From Gnetum montanum (Eukaryota > Streptophyta > Gnetopsida > Gnetales > Gnetaceae), in contig MNCI01035165.1 of NCBI GenBank assembly GCA_015680685.1, forward strand, positions 64,001 to 128,000: a DNA stretch of 64,000 nucleotides. The letters run 5' to 3'. This document shows positions 1-12,292 of the stretch, in pieces. A program made the position numbers and the translations under genes. The notes beneath the pieces are model-generated. The model was given only the letters and a program-made list of their open reading frames with translations. It had not been told where the DNA came from and did not search any database. Every line of letters starts with the position of its first letter. The first letter of the stretch is position 1.

Positions 1-564
1 TGATATCTTTTTATAAGTTGATGGAGTGGGGAAAAACTTACGATGTTAATTTATGATTATGATCCATCTATTCTCTACTATTGAACATATGAATTTCTTG
101 ACTAAATGATTAATGGTAAAATGATTACAAGAGTTAAATTTAGATGGTCTGATTTTGTGTGTTGCTAGAAATTATAAAATATTATTATGTGATTGAACGA
201 ATCTTAGATTACTAATTTATCTACTTTTGTGATTATTTCTTTGGTTCACAAATGTGTAAATGATCCTGATTAGATATTTCTTTTTAGGTTGAATAAAAAA
301 GTTTGATTTTTTAACATGATGAATCTTGCATAGATATTTTACTATGATAATTTATTTTTAAAATTATCTCTTACTTCTTAAAATTAATATTAATTAACTT
401 GTTTTAGAGCTAGATCTTGGCATTGTTAATTTCATTTTACATGTTAACATTAGTTTGATTGTTGTAGAAAGAAAGCCACCTATGCATTTTCTTTTTTCAA
501 GTAGCTTTCTTTTTGGGAGCTTTGGGTACTAGCTATTGCTCCCTATGAATGGGTGTTACAACAA
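1..564. other. AT-rich sequence without a recognisable gene
   Basis: No frame here resembles a known protein. A short pyrimidine-rich patch (about 485-520) precedes the minisatellite. It may be untranslated or LTR sequence of a decayed retrotransposon, but nothing in it shows this. Confidence 0.5.
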
Positions 565-1046
565 GGAAGCCTCATCCTCGGTAGGACCATGTTGGAGCTA
601 CGCTGGCCAGCGAGGAAGCATGATCATCACTGGGACCACACTGGAGCTATGCTAGCCAATGAGGAAGCTTGATCCTTACTCAAACCATGCTAGAGCTACT
701 TTGGCTAGTGAGGGAGCCTCATCCTCACTAGGACCATGTTGAAGCTACACTAGTCAATAAGGAAGCCTCATCATCATTGGGACCATGTTGGAGCTATGTT
801 GGCCAGCGAGGAAGCCTCATCATCGTTGGGACCACGTTGGAGCTACATTGATGAGTGAGGAAGCATCATCCTCGCTAGGATCATGTTGGAGCTATGTTGG
901 CCAGTGAGGAAGCCTCATCCTTTCTAGGACCATGTTGTAGCTATGCTAGCTAGCGAGGAAGCCTCATCCTTGCTGGGACCACACTAGAGCAATGTTGGCC
1001 AAAAAGGAATCCTCATCCTTGTTGGAACCATTTTGGACTTATTTTG
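565..1046. repeat. 49-bp minisatellite, about 10 copies
   Basis: The word GGAAGC or a one-base variant recurs at 565, 614, 663, 712, 761, 810, 859, 908, 957 and 1006, a spacing of exactly 49 each time. The unit contains GAGGAAGCCTCATCCT, then GGGACCATGTTGGAGCTA, then a TTGGCCAGC-like end. Units differ by substitutions but keep length. The period is not a multiple of three and no long frame runs through, so this is not a coding repeat. Confidence 0.93.
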
Positions 1047-2163
1047 ATAATTAAAGCCCAACAATTTCCATGTTGACTATAAGTGTTTCTAATGTAGTTT
1101 TAGTTTGACCAACATAAAACCCATGAAAACACCAAATTTGGTAGTTCCCAAGGCATGTTTAGCCTTCCCAAGCCCAAATATAGACATGACATAACTTTTC
1201 CCACTTGGGCAATGATGCTCTAATAACTTATGAGGGATTTTTAGCCTCAAAAAGTTAAAGTATGTAAGATTGCAGCTCATGAACTACAAACCTCACATTT
1301 TACAATAGATTTCTAGCCTTAAGTTTAATGGTGAAGGTCATAATGCCAAAAAGTTACAACATGAATTTTCTTGATGGTGTTTCAATATGTCTTTCTAGTA
1401 TCATAAGCAATTCTAATTCCATAAGTGATGCAAGTTTAGGCATGGGTCACATGATGAAACTAGTTCAAGAAACCATGAGAATTTTAGAAGTAGCCTATCT
1501 GTAGATATGAACACATGTCTTTATAGTGGTATCCTAATAATGATTTCTTTAGAATGTAATTAATTATTTAATTTGTTACACTTGCCATAGGACTATCTTC
1601 AAACATTAGGATAGAGCTGTTGACAAATTTTGATTTCATGATTTAGTATCATCTCATGAAGAGAAGTTTAATTGTAGTTTCCTTGAGTAGGGTAGCTGGA
1701 AAACTATATAGTTTGGTTATTTTGTTCATTTCAAAGGATGATATTCTCACTTAACAAGTAGCAAATCCCTAGTATTAAAAATAAGTGTTGGAAAGAAAGA
1801 ATGATAATTAGAATTTTTTTGACAATTTAGATTTACTAAATTTTCAAAACAAAATATATATGCTATGGCCTTTCATCACCAACTTTTGGATGATGCATGT
1901 CTAAGCAAATACTAGGTGCACTTGGTAAAGAATTAATATAAGTAAGAGAGTGGATTAACTTGAACTAACCAAGCAAGAGAGTGGTTATTTGGATGTTATT
2001 CTTAACTTATTCCTATCAAGCAAGAACGTAAAGGAAGGTCATTGAGGGAGGGAAGCTTTAACCTATCTATCCTCCTATCTCTTTCACCTATGACATTTTT
2101 TAATCAAAATATCTCATTGGGAAAGCATGAAAAATGGAGCAGCACTTGGGTATTAAAATATGA
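1047..2163. other. No recognisable gene
   Basis: AT-rich sequence between the minisatellite and the integrase remnant. The 63-codon minus-strand frame at 1089-1280 has no family resemblance. Reverse transcriptase of the adjoining chromovirus would be expected here, but I could not find its motifs. Confidence 0.4.
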
Positions 2164-3392
2164 AGAAATAATTTTGATGGCCTAGAATGAAGAAAGATAT
2201 TAGTAAGTATATGGAAAAATTTCTAACTTCCCAAGAATTTAAATCATAACACCAAATACTTGGTGGGCATTTGTACCCACATAGCATACTAGAAGGGAAT
2301 TGTTAAGTGATAGGCATGAAATTTATTATAAGATTTCTCCAAATAAGAAATAAAAAGGATGCTATACTTGTAGATGTTAAATTTCTAACTAAATTGTCCT
2401 ACTTCATGGCCATGAAAGTGACAACTAGTATAGAGGACATTGCCCAATTATTTTTGGAAGAAATTGCAAGATTACATAGTATGCTCATTATAATTATTTT
2501 TTATAGAAATCCTAATTTCACCTCAAGGTTTTGGTAGGCTTTCTAGATAAGGAGAAGATCTAAGTCAAAATTAAGTTTAGCGTAACATCCATAGATAACT
2601 GGATAGGTGAAGAGGACAAATCAAATATATAGGGACATGTTAAAGCCATGTACCCTTGAATATAGAGATAGTTAGAACAACTTTCTATCATTGGCTAACT
2701 TTGCTTATAAAAATAGTTATTAGGGAAGTCTTATGGTTGTCCCATATGAGGTTTTGTATGGCAAGTCATTTCATATACCATTATATTGGGATATAGTTGA
2801 GGACTAATAGTTGGTCAATTTAGCGGGATTGATAAGACATAGTTTGAGATCATCTTAAGATAAGCATGTATAATATGCTAATTTGAGAAGGAGGCCATTA
2901 AATTGTGTTGTTGGGGATAATTTATTTTTGAAAGTATCAACATTGAAGGGAATTATATGATTTTTTAAAAAGGAAAAGTTCATACCAAGGTTTCTTGGAT
3001 TCTTTGAGGTCTTTAGAAGAGTTGAAGAGATGGCATATCAAATTAGATTGCCATAACAGCTACTGGGAATTCATGACATGTCTCATGTATCAATGCTTAA
3101 AAAGTATGTTTTAGATCAAAGTCATGGGATTAATTGCCATGATGTTTAGTTACAACATGATGTTAGTTATGTGGAGAAATATGTGAAGATAGTTGATAGG
3201 ATAAAAACAAAATTAAGGTGTAAGATTATACTGAAAACTATGATGCTTTGGAAAAGATATGATGCTAAGAAGCAACTTAAGAGGTTGAATAGGAATTGTA
3301 TAATCTCTATCCTCAAATTTTATAGGAAGAAGATTCCAAATATAGGAAAAGGATCTAATAGCCTTATCCTTAGTATGTATATATTGGTTTAA
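2164..3392 (+). pseudogene. Chromovirus (Tekay/Del-like Ty3/gypsy) integrase and C-terminal remnant, TE1
   Basis: Integrase inserts retroelement cDNA. The remains follow the order of a Tekay-type integrase. A WPRMKKDISKYMEKF segment matches the zinc-binding region with its cysteines lost. KDAILVDVKFLTKLSYF and PNFTSRFW match the core (family: DAIWVIVDRLTKSAHF, PRFTSRFW). RRRPLN-VVGDN-FLKVSTLKGI and HDMSHVSMLKKYV match the C-terminal domain, and a chromodomain-like tail follows near 3250-3350. All three catalytic acidic residues appear replaced: IGMKF for MDF, FYRNP for SDRDP, VKRTNQ for ERTIQ. Several stops and frameshifts occur. Reverse transcriptase and LTRs are not visible, so this is a fragment; TE2 follows directly. 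Confidence 0.85.
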
Positions 3393-3468
3393 GCCATGTA
3401 CGTGTTGGTCGACTAGGTATAATTATGTTTGTGCGATGGATTTAATCCTTATTCTATTAAGGATTTGA

Positions 3469-3918
3469 TGTGTTCTATGAAGCTCAATATTCAAAAGAGA
3501 TCTATATAAAGTGATCATCATGAACTTATTTTTTCACTATCATAATGGTATCACTATCATGGTGAATTTTGACCTTTATACTTAATTAATAACTCATGTT
3601 AATCTTTGATTAGTTTACTTTTAACTAATTGTTATGTCTTTTCTCAAATGTCATGATAGTTACTTTATACTTATAGATACTCTTAGAATTCCATGTGTAA
3701 ATATAATGAAATATATGTGACATAAACAAGAGGTATTTGTCTCATATCTCACACAATATTCCATACTATCTTGAACATATATAACACACTGAAGCTTACA
3801 CTATAGTGCACACATGTGCTACAATGTCATCAAACATAATGTGTACATTGACTTATATCAACATAAATTATTCTAATTTTCTTAGACCTTGTAACTAAAT
3901 AGATTACAAAACTCAACA
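3469..3918 (+). repeat. TE2 5' LTR
   Basis: It aligns in direct orientation with 32988-33401. Shared runs include TGTTCTAT-AAGCTCAA, CAAAAGAGATCTATAT and CTTAATTAATAAC. It ends ACTCAACA directly before the primer-binding site. Confidence 0.8.
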
Positions 3919-3930
3919 TGGTATTAGAAT
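3919..3930 (+). other. TE2 primer-binding site (initiator Met-tRNA type)
   Basis: TGGTATTAGAAT differs little from the standard copia site TGGTATCAGAGC and sits at the LTR edge. It is the expected annealing site for the 3' end of initiator methionine tRNA, which primes minus-strand DNA synthesis. Confidence 0.8.
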
Positions 3931-4559
3931 AGGTTTTTTTATCTACATCATCATGATTTTGAGGTTTACACTATGACAAGGTTGGTAAGTGCATTAAATG
4001 TGATAGTATGCATAAATATGAAAACCTTGAAATTTCATTTTCCAGTTTGCAAAATTATAAGTAAACAATGTAGAGCATTCAAGCCATTGAGAACTGAACA
4101 AATTTAATTATTTTGTACTTCAAACTTTGATTACCTTATTTCAAATTAGATGTGGTAAGTTTCTTAACTTATGTTTATTTAAAACTCAAAAATTTCATGC
4201 AAAAATAGTGTGAGGAATATGATTATTACTGTATTATTTAATTTTGTACTTTTTTTGGATTTTTTATAGTTTTCTATGTTTTGAATTCATTTGTGTATAA
4301 GTAATAATGATTTTTTCAATCCATACAACCATGCATGACCTTTGTTTTTGATGTTTTCATGCATATTTTTCTGAAACTCTAAATTTTGTAGCTTTATAGA
4401 AATTATTTGTCAAAATGATTTTTGGTGGTAAAGGCATAATTAATCACAAATCACATCCAAAAGGAATCACAATCATAAAACAAACTCTCTAGAACCTTTC
4501 GAACATACAGAGTCAAAATCATCATTGTCATTGTCACCATCATCTTTGTACTAAAACTT
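3931..4559. other. TE2 leader, no gene seen
   Basis: AT-rich sequence between the primer-binding site and the first coding traces. No conserved motif recognised. Confidence 0.4.
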
Positions 4560-7140
4560 CATAGTGGGTCTTCTCATGGTAAAGGCTCATCCTCTATCAC
4601 CAAGAAGAGCTCATCAAAGAAAATAAAAATTCATTTAGCTATGACATCTCATCATAAAGTAGTGGACACTATGTCACAGATTTTTAATTTAGAACTAAAA
4701 AAGGAAGAATACTCTCATTATCTAGCTCCAAGCATCAGTATTCAAAATTACTACTTCGATCTAAATTCTACCATAGAGCTAGTAAATATTAGGTTTTCTA
4801 TGAAGTTGACTAGATCTACTTTAACTTCCTCTAAGAAGTTTATGATTTTTCAAGATCAATCATTGGTGGAAAAGTTTGTTCATATAATAATGACTTGTTC
4901 ATCTTTTAGTCTAGGTGGATTTGACAATTTGATGAAATATAAAAAAGATTTCTTAGATATTATTTTCAAATGATGAAAGTTAACTTTGTAATTTAGGAAG
5001 GTAATTTTCCTAGGCATAAATTGATTAGATGTTTTAATATCAAGGAAGAATAGAACAAGGCTTATGATACTCTCATCACCAAAGTACTATTATCAATGTT
5101 GAGAATGTTATACTATATCTTACCTAAAATAATTTCCTATCAAGTATGTGTTGAGGGAAAAAATAACTTTATTTTATTTCCTCTTCTTAATTTACTTTAT
5201 GCAATAGTGAAGGAAGATAGCCCTATGGATTGGCTATCCATTTCGAAAAAGGAATTGATTAATGATGCATTTGCATACTACTCTACATCATCTCCATACT
5301 TCTCGTATGACTATATGGGTCATATATTTGTTAGAGGTTTTTAGTTGATGAATGTCTTCATGGTAGTATAGTAGAGAGATACACACAAGTTATCTTAATT
5401 AAATTTTCAAGCTTTTTACAAAGAAGAGTAGACTGTCACTAATATAGCTTCATTGAAATAGTTTGAAGAAGTACAACTACAAGGTTTGGATATGCTAGAA
5501 TGTGATTACATATCACCATCTAGAGTGAACATGATACTCCCTCATTATAAGCTTAAAAATAGAGTTGCTCACTTCAAGTCAACCATAATTGTTTTTAAGA
5601 CTTTTATGGAAAAAATCCTACTTGAAAAGACATTATTCAATGAGGTCAAATGGAAGGATATTAAATGTACTTTACAATCGTAGTCAAGTCCAAGGTTTCA
5701 CATGATATACCCAAGCTAGTCAAGTTATATCTTATTGTGGTGAGTAATGATCTATTATATGATTTGATGATTCTAAATTACAATGTAATGGATTACTACT
5801 TCAAGGTTAAATGCCTTAGGAAATTTTAAAATAAAGATAAACTAGAACTAAAATTAAAATTTTTATTACATCTGTGTGGACCCAAAGGATCTATTAAACA
5901 AATGAACTTGTATAAAATACATTATTAGTAATAAATATTGAGTACAATAGATGTATCAGATATTTGTATAACTTAAACACATCTTCTATATAATTTTCTA
6001 GAATTAAGAATGATAGCTTTAATAGATCATACAAACATTATCTAGAGATTTATTATTTTTTTCTGAAGAAATCTATTTTACAACATTCTAATGACATATG
6101 TTTCTCATCTTCTACTACTTGTAGTAAACACAGTTGACATATTCTATCTTCATGTTTTTCATTATTCGATATTCTAGTTTTAACTCAGAGAGGATGTAAT
6201 TCCATTCTTACTCTACTAATTAGTTCTCTCATGGATATTGGAATTGTTACATATAGATATTCTATTTCATCATGTCTACTACCTCTAATATTTTGCCAGT
6301 AAAATTAAACCTTTTTTTCTTTGTATTTCTGTCTTATCTTGCTATTTCTCTAAGACTTTCTTTACAAATAGTTTCTAAGCTTATTTTGAATTTTGTATTC
6401 TATCAATATTATCAATACCTAATTTTTGTACTCATAGTCATCCTTCATGGAACTACCCTTCTTCTAAGATTTTATTGTTATTTTTATTTCTCAAATAGAA
6501 TGTTAAGTACATTGCTTCAACTTCCAATGGTAACAAAGTAGCTTCAAATAAAAGTATTACATATGAGACTTAAATTTTCATCTTGAATTCAATTAATAAA
6601 AACTATTTTTAAAGGTTTTTGAGCCTCCAACAATGCTATAAGATAGAAAGAAGCTTTAAATAGTAATTTAAAGAAAACATTTAATGATAATAAGAAATGG
6701 ATTGAGCATTTACAAAATATCAATAGGAGGCAACCAAAGCTTTAAAAATTTCTCATGCTAAAGTGAAGAAGCTGAAAAGCCTAAAGAAAGCAAGGATTAT
6801 TGTAGAATCCAACACAAATATTAAATTGGAAAATAGAGTTCATGAGTTAACTATAAGGATAGTGGAGTTGGAGAATGTAAAGACCAATTAGGAAGAATAA
6901 AACTCCACTCTTCTATAGGATTCAGATAAGATCCAAAAGACATTGATCGAGATAATGATGCAAAAATCAAGTGCATAAGAAATTTTGCTTGAGAAAAGAA
7001 ACATCATGATGTCATGATGACAAAGTTACAATAATAGGTAGTGATGGATGAATTTATAATTCATTACAAACAAGCATTACAAGTGTTACAATCATTAGTT
7101 AATTCAAGTTGTAACTTACCTAACATTTCCATCATGAGTT
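4560..7140 (+). pseudogene. Uncharacterised broken ORF in the gag position of TE2, coiled-coil end
   Basis: Coding traces on the plus strand start with a Ser/Lys-rich stretch (near 4575-4640) and continue in open segments at 4641-4973, 5096-5344 and 5486-5683. The last part, about 6720-6990, is rich in Lys, Glu and Leu with heptad-like spacing (KLENRVHELTIRIVELENV), which suggests a coiled coil. Stops and frameshifts interrupt it throughout. I do not recognise the family. The order Ser/Lys-rich head, globular middle, coiled-coil tail resembles extra ORFs of plant retroelements rather than a normal copia gag. No zinc knuckle, integrase or reverse transcriptase motif was found. Confidence 0.45.
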
Positions 7141-7227
7141 TTCTATCACTTCAAATAACATATAATGATATCTACGAACAAATTCTAAAGTAGCCTAGCA
7201 CCAGTTAAAAAGAAGATGTGGATCCTA

Positions 7228-8383
7228 TGGATTGGTTAAGTCAAAAGGGGAGGGGGATGAATGATTTATAAAAAAATCACTTAAATAAAAATTACTGAAA
7301 ATGCACACAAAAAGAAAATGAACTCACTAATGTGTATGGTAAAGCTCACCACTTCATATTCTACTTGAATTAAAATTGTGACTAAGGCCACCACTATGGT
7401 AGATCCTTGGATGCTACACATTCCTCATAGGTTTAACAATCTTGGTATCCTACAAGAATTCTAAGGATCTTATAAGATCTGGAATAAATTGGGATGCTCT
7501 TGTAGGACACACTCACATACCCCTCAGGGTAGATGCAAAATGTCAAATACTTGACCCTCTTAAGGTTGTAATGTAGATTTTCTTACAAAGAGGATCTATG
7601 ATTCATAGAGTTTCAAGAATTACAATAAGGATGTAAGTGTAGGATGCTTGATTTTTCAAATTAGATCTATACAAGTTATACTTATATTAGTGTAATAGAA
7701 TGAATGAAATAACAAGTTCTAGATTCAAATCCAAAAACATATAACACAATAATGATAAGGTTACGAATCTAAAAAATATGCACTCAGGAATGATCTAATT
7801 AATTAAAATTCTAGAAGAAAGATATAGCAATGGTGGCATAGCTTCCAACAAACTAAATGAACTTCTAACCCTTTAACTATTTTCTAATCCTTGTTCAATA
7901 TAAAGTGGTGAAGCTATTGATTGATATGGATTTCTTGGAGGATTAAGATATGAGCATATTCCTTTATAAAATCTTATGTCTAAGAAGGTTTTTCATGAAG
8001 AACTAGAGTTCAATAAATGACTAGAAAAGGATTTTTTAATTTCCTTGAATAGCTACCTAGGGTATCTCGTTCAAGGCTTAGATGTCCACATTGAGAAGGT
8101 TGAGGCTTGAGTGAAATGTATAGAGCCTTTTGGGATGGCCACCTCTAAGATCTAGATTAATTCTAGTGGAACATCCATCATATGGAACATTCATCCTTAG
8201 GTCTATGATGTCCACAATCTAGGACATCTAGGCTAGATCCTAAAACATTTGGGTTAAATAGAGGTTGAATTCTAAATTTTGTCAACTCTCAGCTTGGATG
8301 TTCATCAAGAAGCTTGGATGTCTAGGCTACATCCAAGGTTGAGAAAAAACAATGTTGAATTGTTTAATCCTTGGTTCCATTAG
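7228..8383 (-). repeat. TE3 3' LTR, distal part
   Basis: Aligns with 30604 onward in the 5' LTR. Shared features include an AAAAAAATCACTTAAAT run near the edge, CTATGGTAGATCCT-like sequence, and GGGTAGATGCAAAA. The alignment stops at 8383, where TE4 begins, and resumes at 12293. Confidence 0.8.
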
Positions 8384-9455
8384 TGTAGGAACACCTCTTA
8401 TAATCTCTTTGTTCTATCATACATGAATGGTTTTTAGGTTTTAGACTTGAAGAAGACATGGATGAGTGTGTCTAGTTATATGTGTCTTCTTGTGTTGATT
8501 TTGTTGATGATGATTCTTGGATGTTTTTGCATGTTTTAGGGTGTTTTGGGCTCATTTTGATGAGTTTACAAGGTTCTAGGATCTATGGGAACTTTTTTAG
8601 AAGCATCCAAAGGTTTTAGACATCAAAATAAGCATTTTTGTGTTTGGCCCTAGAAGATGAGACGTCCGACCAGAAATTGGGATGTCCCAAGTTAGACATC
8701 CCAACTGTGTAGGTGTTAGGTGGGACATCCCACCAGAATTTGGAACATCTTGGGCCCATATGATATGTCTTAGAAAAATAGTAGATGCCCCAACTGAGAG
8801 CTAAATTTTCATAGAGTTGTCATGGCAAGGTTAAAGTCAACCTATACAGATGGGGAAACTTCTAAAAACACTCATTCCAACTTGAGAAATAGTAAAAGAA
8901 AGATGGAAACAACCAAATCAAGATAGAAACAACTGGGAAGAAGGTGAGAAAACTTGAGAACCTTAAGTTTAGTTAAGAAAATATTTCTAGATTTCTTGTC
9001 TTCAAGTTGCTTATAAATATTAATGTAATTCATTATTTTTGGTGCTAAACACTAAAGGCCAAAGGCCAAAAACCTAGATCAAGAGCAAGATAAGGATATC
9101 TTCAGGAAGTGGAACTTGTACAAGAAGAGGGCTTATTCAAGGAAATTAAGTGAGAGGCAAGGAAGAGCACTTGAGAGAGGTTAGAAGAATCTCTTATAAG
9201 TATTTTATCTTGAGCTTGGGATCCATTGTGAGAAACTGAGGATTGAGAGGGGACAAGTGTAGTCTCTAAGATCCTTGAAAGAGTTGTGATTTGAGTTTGG
9301 CTCATCATCTTTAATGTATTTCCTTTCAATTATGAAAGTTTTCTTAATAAAAAGAAACTTTTATCTATTTCATTATGTTCTTATTTTCTAAGCTAGATCT
9401 ACATGGAAGTTATGGATTGGGTCCTATTAGGATTTATTTAGGTGCAACCCCTACA
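8384..9455 (+). repeat. TE4 5' LTR
   Basis: Aligns with 11258-12292 throughout. GAAGACATGGATGAGTGTGT and TTGTTGATGATGATTCTTGG are shared exactly. Both LTRs contain clustered GGGATGTCCC/GACATCCC half-palindromes (8660-8780 and 11530-11670). Confidence 0.9.
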
Positions 9456-9591
9456 TTAGATTCATATCAAAGTGAAGGTTTGAAGGTTTCCACACTTTTA
9501 TGTTGAAGTTTGATGTTTTCTTTGAATGAAAGGAATATTTTTATGGATATTTATGCATTTTATTTTGGATATCATTCTTGTTGCTTTAGGT

Positions 9592-10961
9592 ATGGCTTTT
9601 AAGAAGAAGAGAAATCAAGATCTTGGACAAGAGCTTCAAGAGTTTAAGAACTCCTTTAAAGCTTTTGTAATTAAAATGTAAGAAGTTCTTTCCAAAGTAA
9701 ACATCCATAAGCACTAAGATTTTGTAAAAAATTCAAGAAGGGACATGGAGAAATTCAAGAATAGAATGGAAAATATTTTAAGAAGAATTGAGAGAATATC
9801 TTCTAATCATCAAGAAAGAAAGGAAGATGTAAAGTTTGGTAAATTACAGATCAATGAAAAATGAGTTCTCAAGTATCTCTTATTGAGCAAGAAAGTGCTC
9901 AATACTCAAAGGTTTTAAGGGAGGGAACCAAGAGCTTCATCAAGGGAACCAAGAGATCTTCAAAGTCCAAGATGGTGTATGTTACTAATCAAGGAGATTT
10001 CCTACCTCGTAAGTCATGTGAGTCAAAGAATCAAAGCCAAAAGAGTGTCAAAGATCAAGGGACTTCTTCAAGGAGCATCAAGGGTAGCATTAGAAGGTAT
10101 GATACTCATTGTTTTTGCAATTGTTCTATACCTTGTGGCAAGGAAAAGGAGATTCTAAGCCAAGTTGAGACTATCTCATGGGAGAAAGATGAGTTTTCTA
10201 GCCAAGGTATATGGAAGAATGATTGCTTTAATGATTTTTTTGATGAATCTAATGTTAAGGTGATGGAAGAGAGTTTACCTTTTGAGTTGGCACCTCCAAA
10301 GTAGGATCAAGAGCTTGTTGATGATTCCTTTGAAGAGGAGAAGCCATTGGAATTAGGAACTCCTATTTGGATCTTTAATGGGATTGGATAGCCATATGTT
10401 GAAGATCAAGTTGAACTAAAGATAGAAGGAAGAAGCCATGAAGAGATAAGTAAGGGTGAGCTTTACCTTGTTGATGGTAGTAATGTCTCTTATGTTGAAG
10501 CTAGTGTGATGGATGTTAATTTTTCGCTTCATCTTGGTAGTAATTTGTTCCATAATCATGATCATCATCATGATCATTGTGATGATTGTAATTGAATTGA
10601 GAGTCATGTTGTGACTTTTGATGCCATTGTTAGTGAGAGGAAGACTAATAATGGTAAACTATTTAATGATGGTGGCTATTGGAATAGTCATTGTGAGAAT
10701 TTCATTATTAATGCAAGTGAAGATCTTAATAATGATGTGATTTTCTAGAATTTGAAGATTCTTGCTATTGATTATAGTAAGGATGAATCTGTGAAGTATG
10801 TTGATGGATTTGATTGTCTTGGCTATAAAATGAATAAGCAACATGAAGGTAGTTTGCATGATGGTGCTAATGATGAAAGGAAGCTAAGTGATAGTCTTCC
10901 AATCACCAAGAAGAAGAAGGTGAAGAAGAGGAAAAAAAGGGAAGAAAGGATGTTGGATTAA
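9592..10961 (+). pseudogene. TE4 internal ORF, unknown protein with basic tail
   Basis: I do not recognise this protein. It starts MAFKKKRNQDLGQEL at 9592 with a Lys/Glu-rich, probably helical N-terminus (about 90 codons, three stops). It moves to another frame near the A-run at 9853-9860, then continues from 9861 to 10961 as about 367 codons with only four internal stops. The later part is acidic, with a His/Asp cluster (HNHDHHHDHCDD) near 10550-10590. It ends in KKKKVKKRKKREER, which resembles a nuclear localisation signal. No zinc knuckle of normal gag type was found. Retention of so long a frame in a decayed element argues for real coding. It could be a divergent gag or a captured host sequence. 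Confidence 0.6.
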
Positions 10962-11008
10962 GGAATCCTAATCCTTTTTCTTTTTCTTTTTCTTTATTTG
11001 TTCTAGGT

Positions 11009-11233
11009 TTGAGTCAGAATGGAAATGCAAGGAAAGAATTCCAAGGAGATGATCAGATGAAGAAAGAGTGGTGGGATGTGAGGACAAGCCTCCCTGAGCA
11101 AGTGAAGCTCAAAATCAAAACCTCATATGATACTCATTCTCATGTTTGTAATGCATTGATTCATAATTGTTGTGATGGCCTTGAGTCATGGGGGCATGTT
11201 GCCTTCCAGCTTGTGAAAGATCATGAAGCATGA
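11009..11233 (+). pseudogene. TE4 second small ORF, possibly a further exon
   Basis: This 74-codon frame (MSQNGNARKEFQGDD...) ends 24 bases before the right LTR. It is preceded by a pyrimidine run and TTGTTCTAG (10972-11007), which has the form of a plant 3' splice site. It may be a separate ORF or a downstream exon of the main TE4 ORF. Function unknown. Confidence 0.35.
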
Positions 11234-11257
11234 AATTTTTAAGAATGGAAGAGTTGG

Positions 11258-12292
11258 TGTAGGGATACCTCTTTTGATCCCCTCATTCTACCCTACATGA
11301 ATGTTTTGCAGGCTTCAAGCTTAAAGAAGACATGGATGAGTGTGTCTTGTTAATGTGTGTCATCTTGTGCTGATTTTGTTGATGATGATTCTTGGATGTT
11401 TTGGCATGTTTTGAGGTGTTTTTGGATCATTTTTATGAGTTTAGAGGGTTTCAAGATCTATGGGGACTTGTTTGAACACATTTGGAGGCTCTAGATATCA
11501 AAACAACCATTTTGATGTTTGGCCCTGGTAGGTGAGATGTCCCATTAGAAATTGAAACATCATACTGAGACATCACAACTTCTTAGGTAACATCTTTGGT
11601 AGGACATTCCATCAAAAGCTAGAATGTCTTGGGCCTAGATGGGATGTCCCAGAAAAATAATAGACATCCCAACCAAGAGCTAGGTTTTCATAGAGACATT
11701 ATGGAAAAGTCAAAGACAACTTGTATGAGTGGGAAAACTTCTAAAAATGCCCATTCCAATTTAGGAAATATTCAAAGCAAGATGGAAATAGCTAGGATGA
11801 GGATACAAAGACTTGAAAAACTACTGAAGAACCTCAAGTTGAGTTGAGAAAACATTTTTAGATTTAATGTCTTCTAGTGCCAAATCCCAAAGGACAAAAG
11901 CTAAAAACCTAGAGTAAGAGCAAGATAGAGATCTATTAAGGAAGGAGAGCTTGTATAAGAAGAGAGCTTGTGCAAGGAAATTGAAGGAGAGGTAAGGAAG
12001 AGCACTTGAGAGAGGTTAAGAGAATTTCTTATCAATGTCTTATCTTAAGCTTGGACTCCATTGTGAGTGATTGAGGTTTGAGAGGAGACAAGTGTGACCT
12101 CTAAGATCCTTGGAAGAATTGTGAGTTAAGCTTGGCTCCTCATCTTTGATGTATTTTCTTTGTATTATGAAAATTTTCTTAATATAAGGGAAGTTTATCT
12201 ATTTCATTATGTTGTTTTTATTTTCTAAGCTAGATCTACTTGGAAGTTGTGGATTGGATCCTATTCGGGTCTATTTAGGTGTAACCCTTGCA
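11258..12292 (+). repeat. TE4 3' LTR
   Basis: Direct repeat partner of 8384-9455, preceded by a purine-rich tract. It ends CCCTTGCA, after which the TE3 LTR resumes. Confidence 0.9.

Larger units (their letters stand above)
8384..12292 (+). mobile_element. TE4: small non-autonomous LTR retrotransposon with an unknown ORF
   Basis: Direct repeats of about 1.05 kb (8384-9455 and 11258-12292) both start TGTAGG and end CCTACA or CTTGCA. The internal region is only about 1.8 kb. A degenerate Met-tRNA-like primer site (ATATCAAAGT, about 9464) follows the left LTR, and a purine-rich AAGAATGGAAGAG precedes the right one. No protease, integrase or reverse transcriptase is present, so replication would need proteins from another element. 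It sits inside the 3' LTR of TE3, whose alignment continues across it. The flanks CCATTAG and CCATCAA are similar but are not a clean 5-bp duplication. Confidence 0.85.

Noticed and set aside
565-1046. 49-bp repeat as a coding repeat protein
   Set aside because: The period is not divisible by three and no long frame spans it.
6272-6541. Very hydrophobic 89-codon frame as a membrane protein
   Set aside because: T-rich sequence gives Leu/Phe/Tyr-rich frames by chance; it lies between coding traces of another frame and has no signal of selection.
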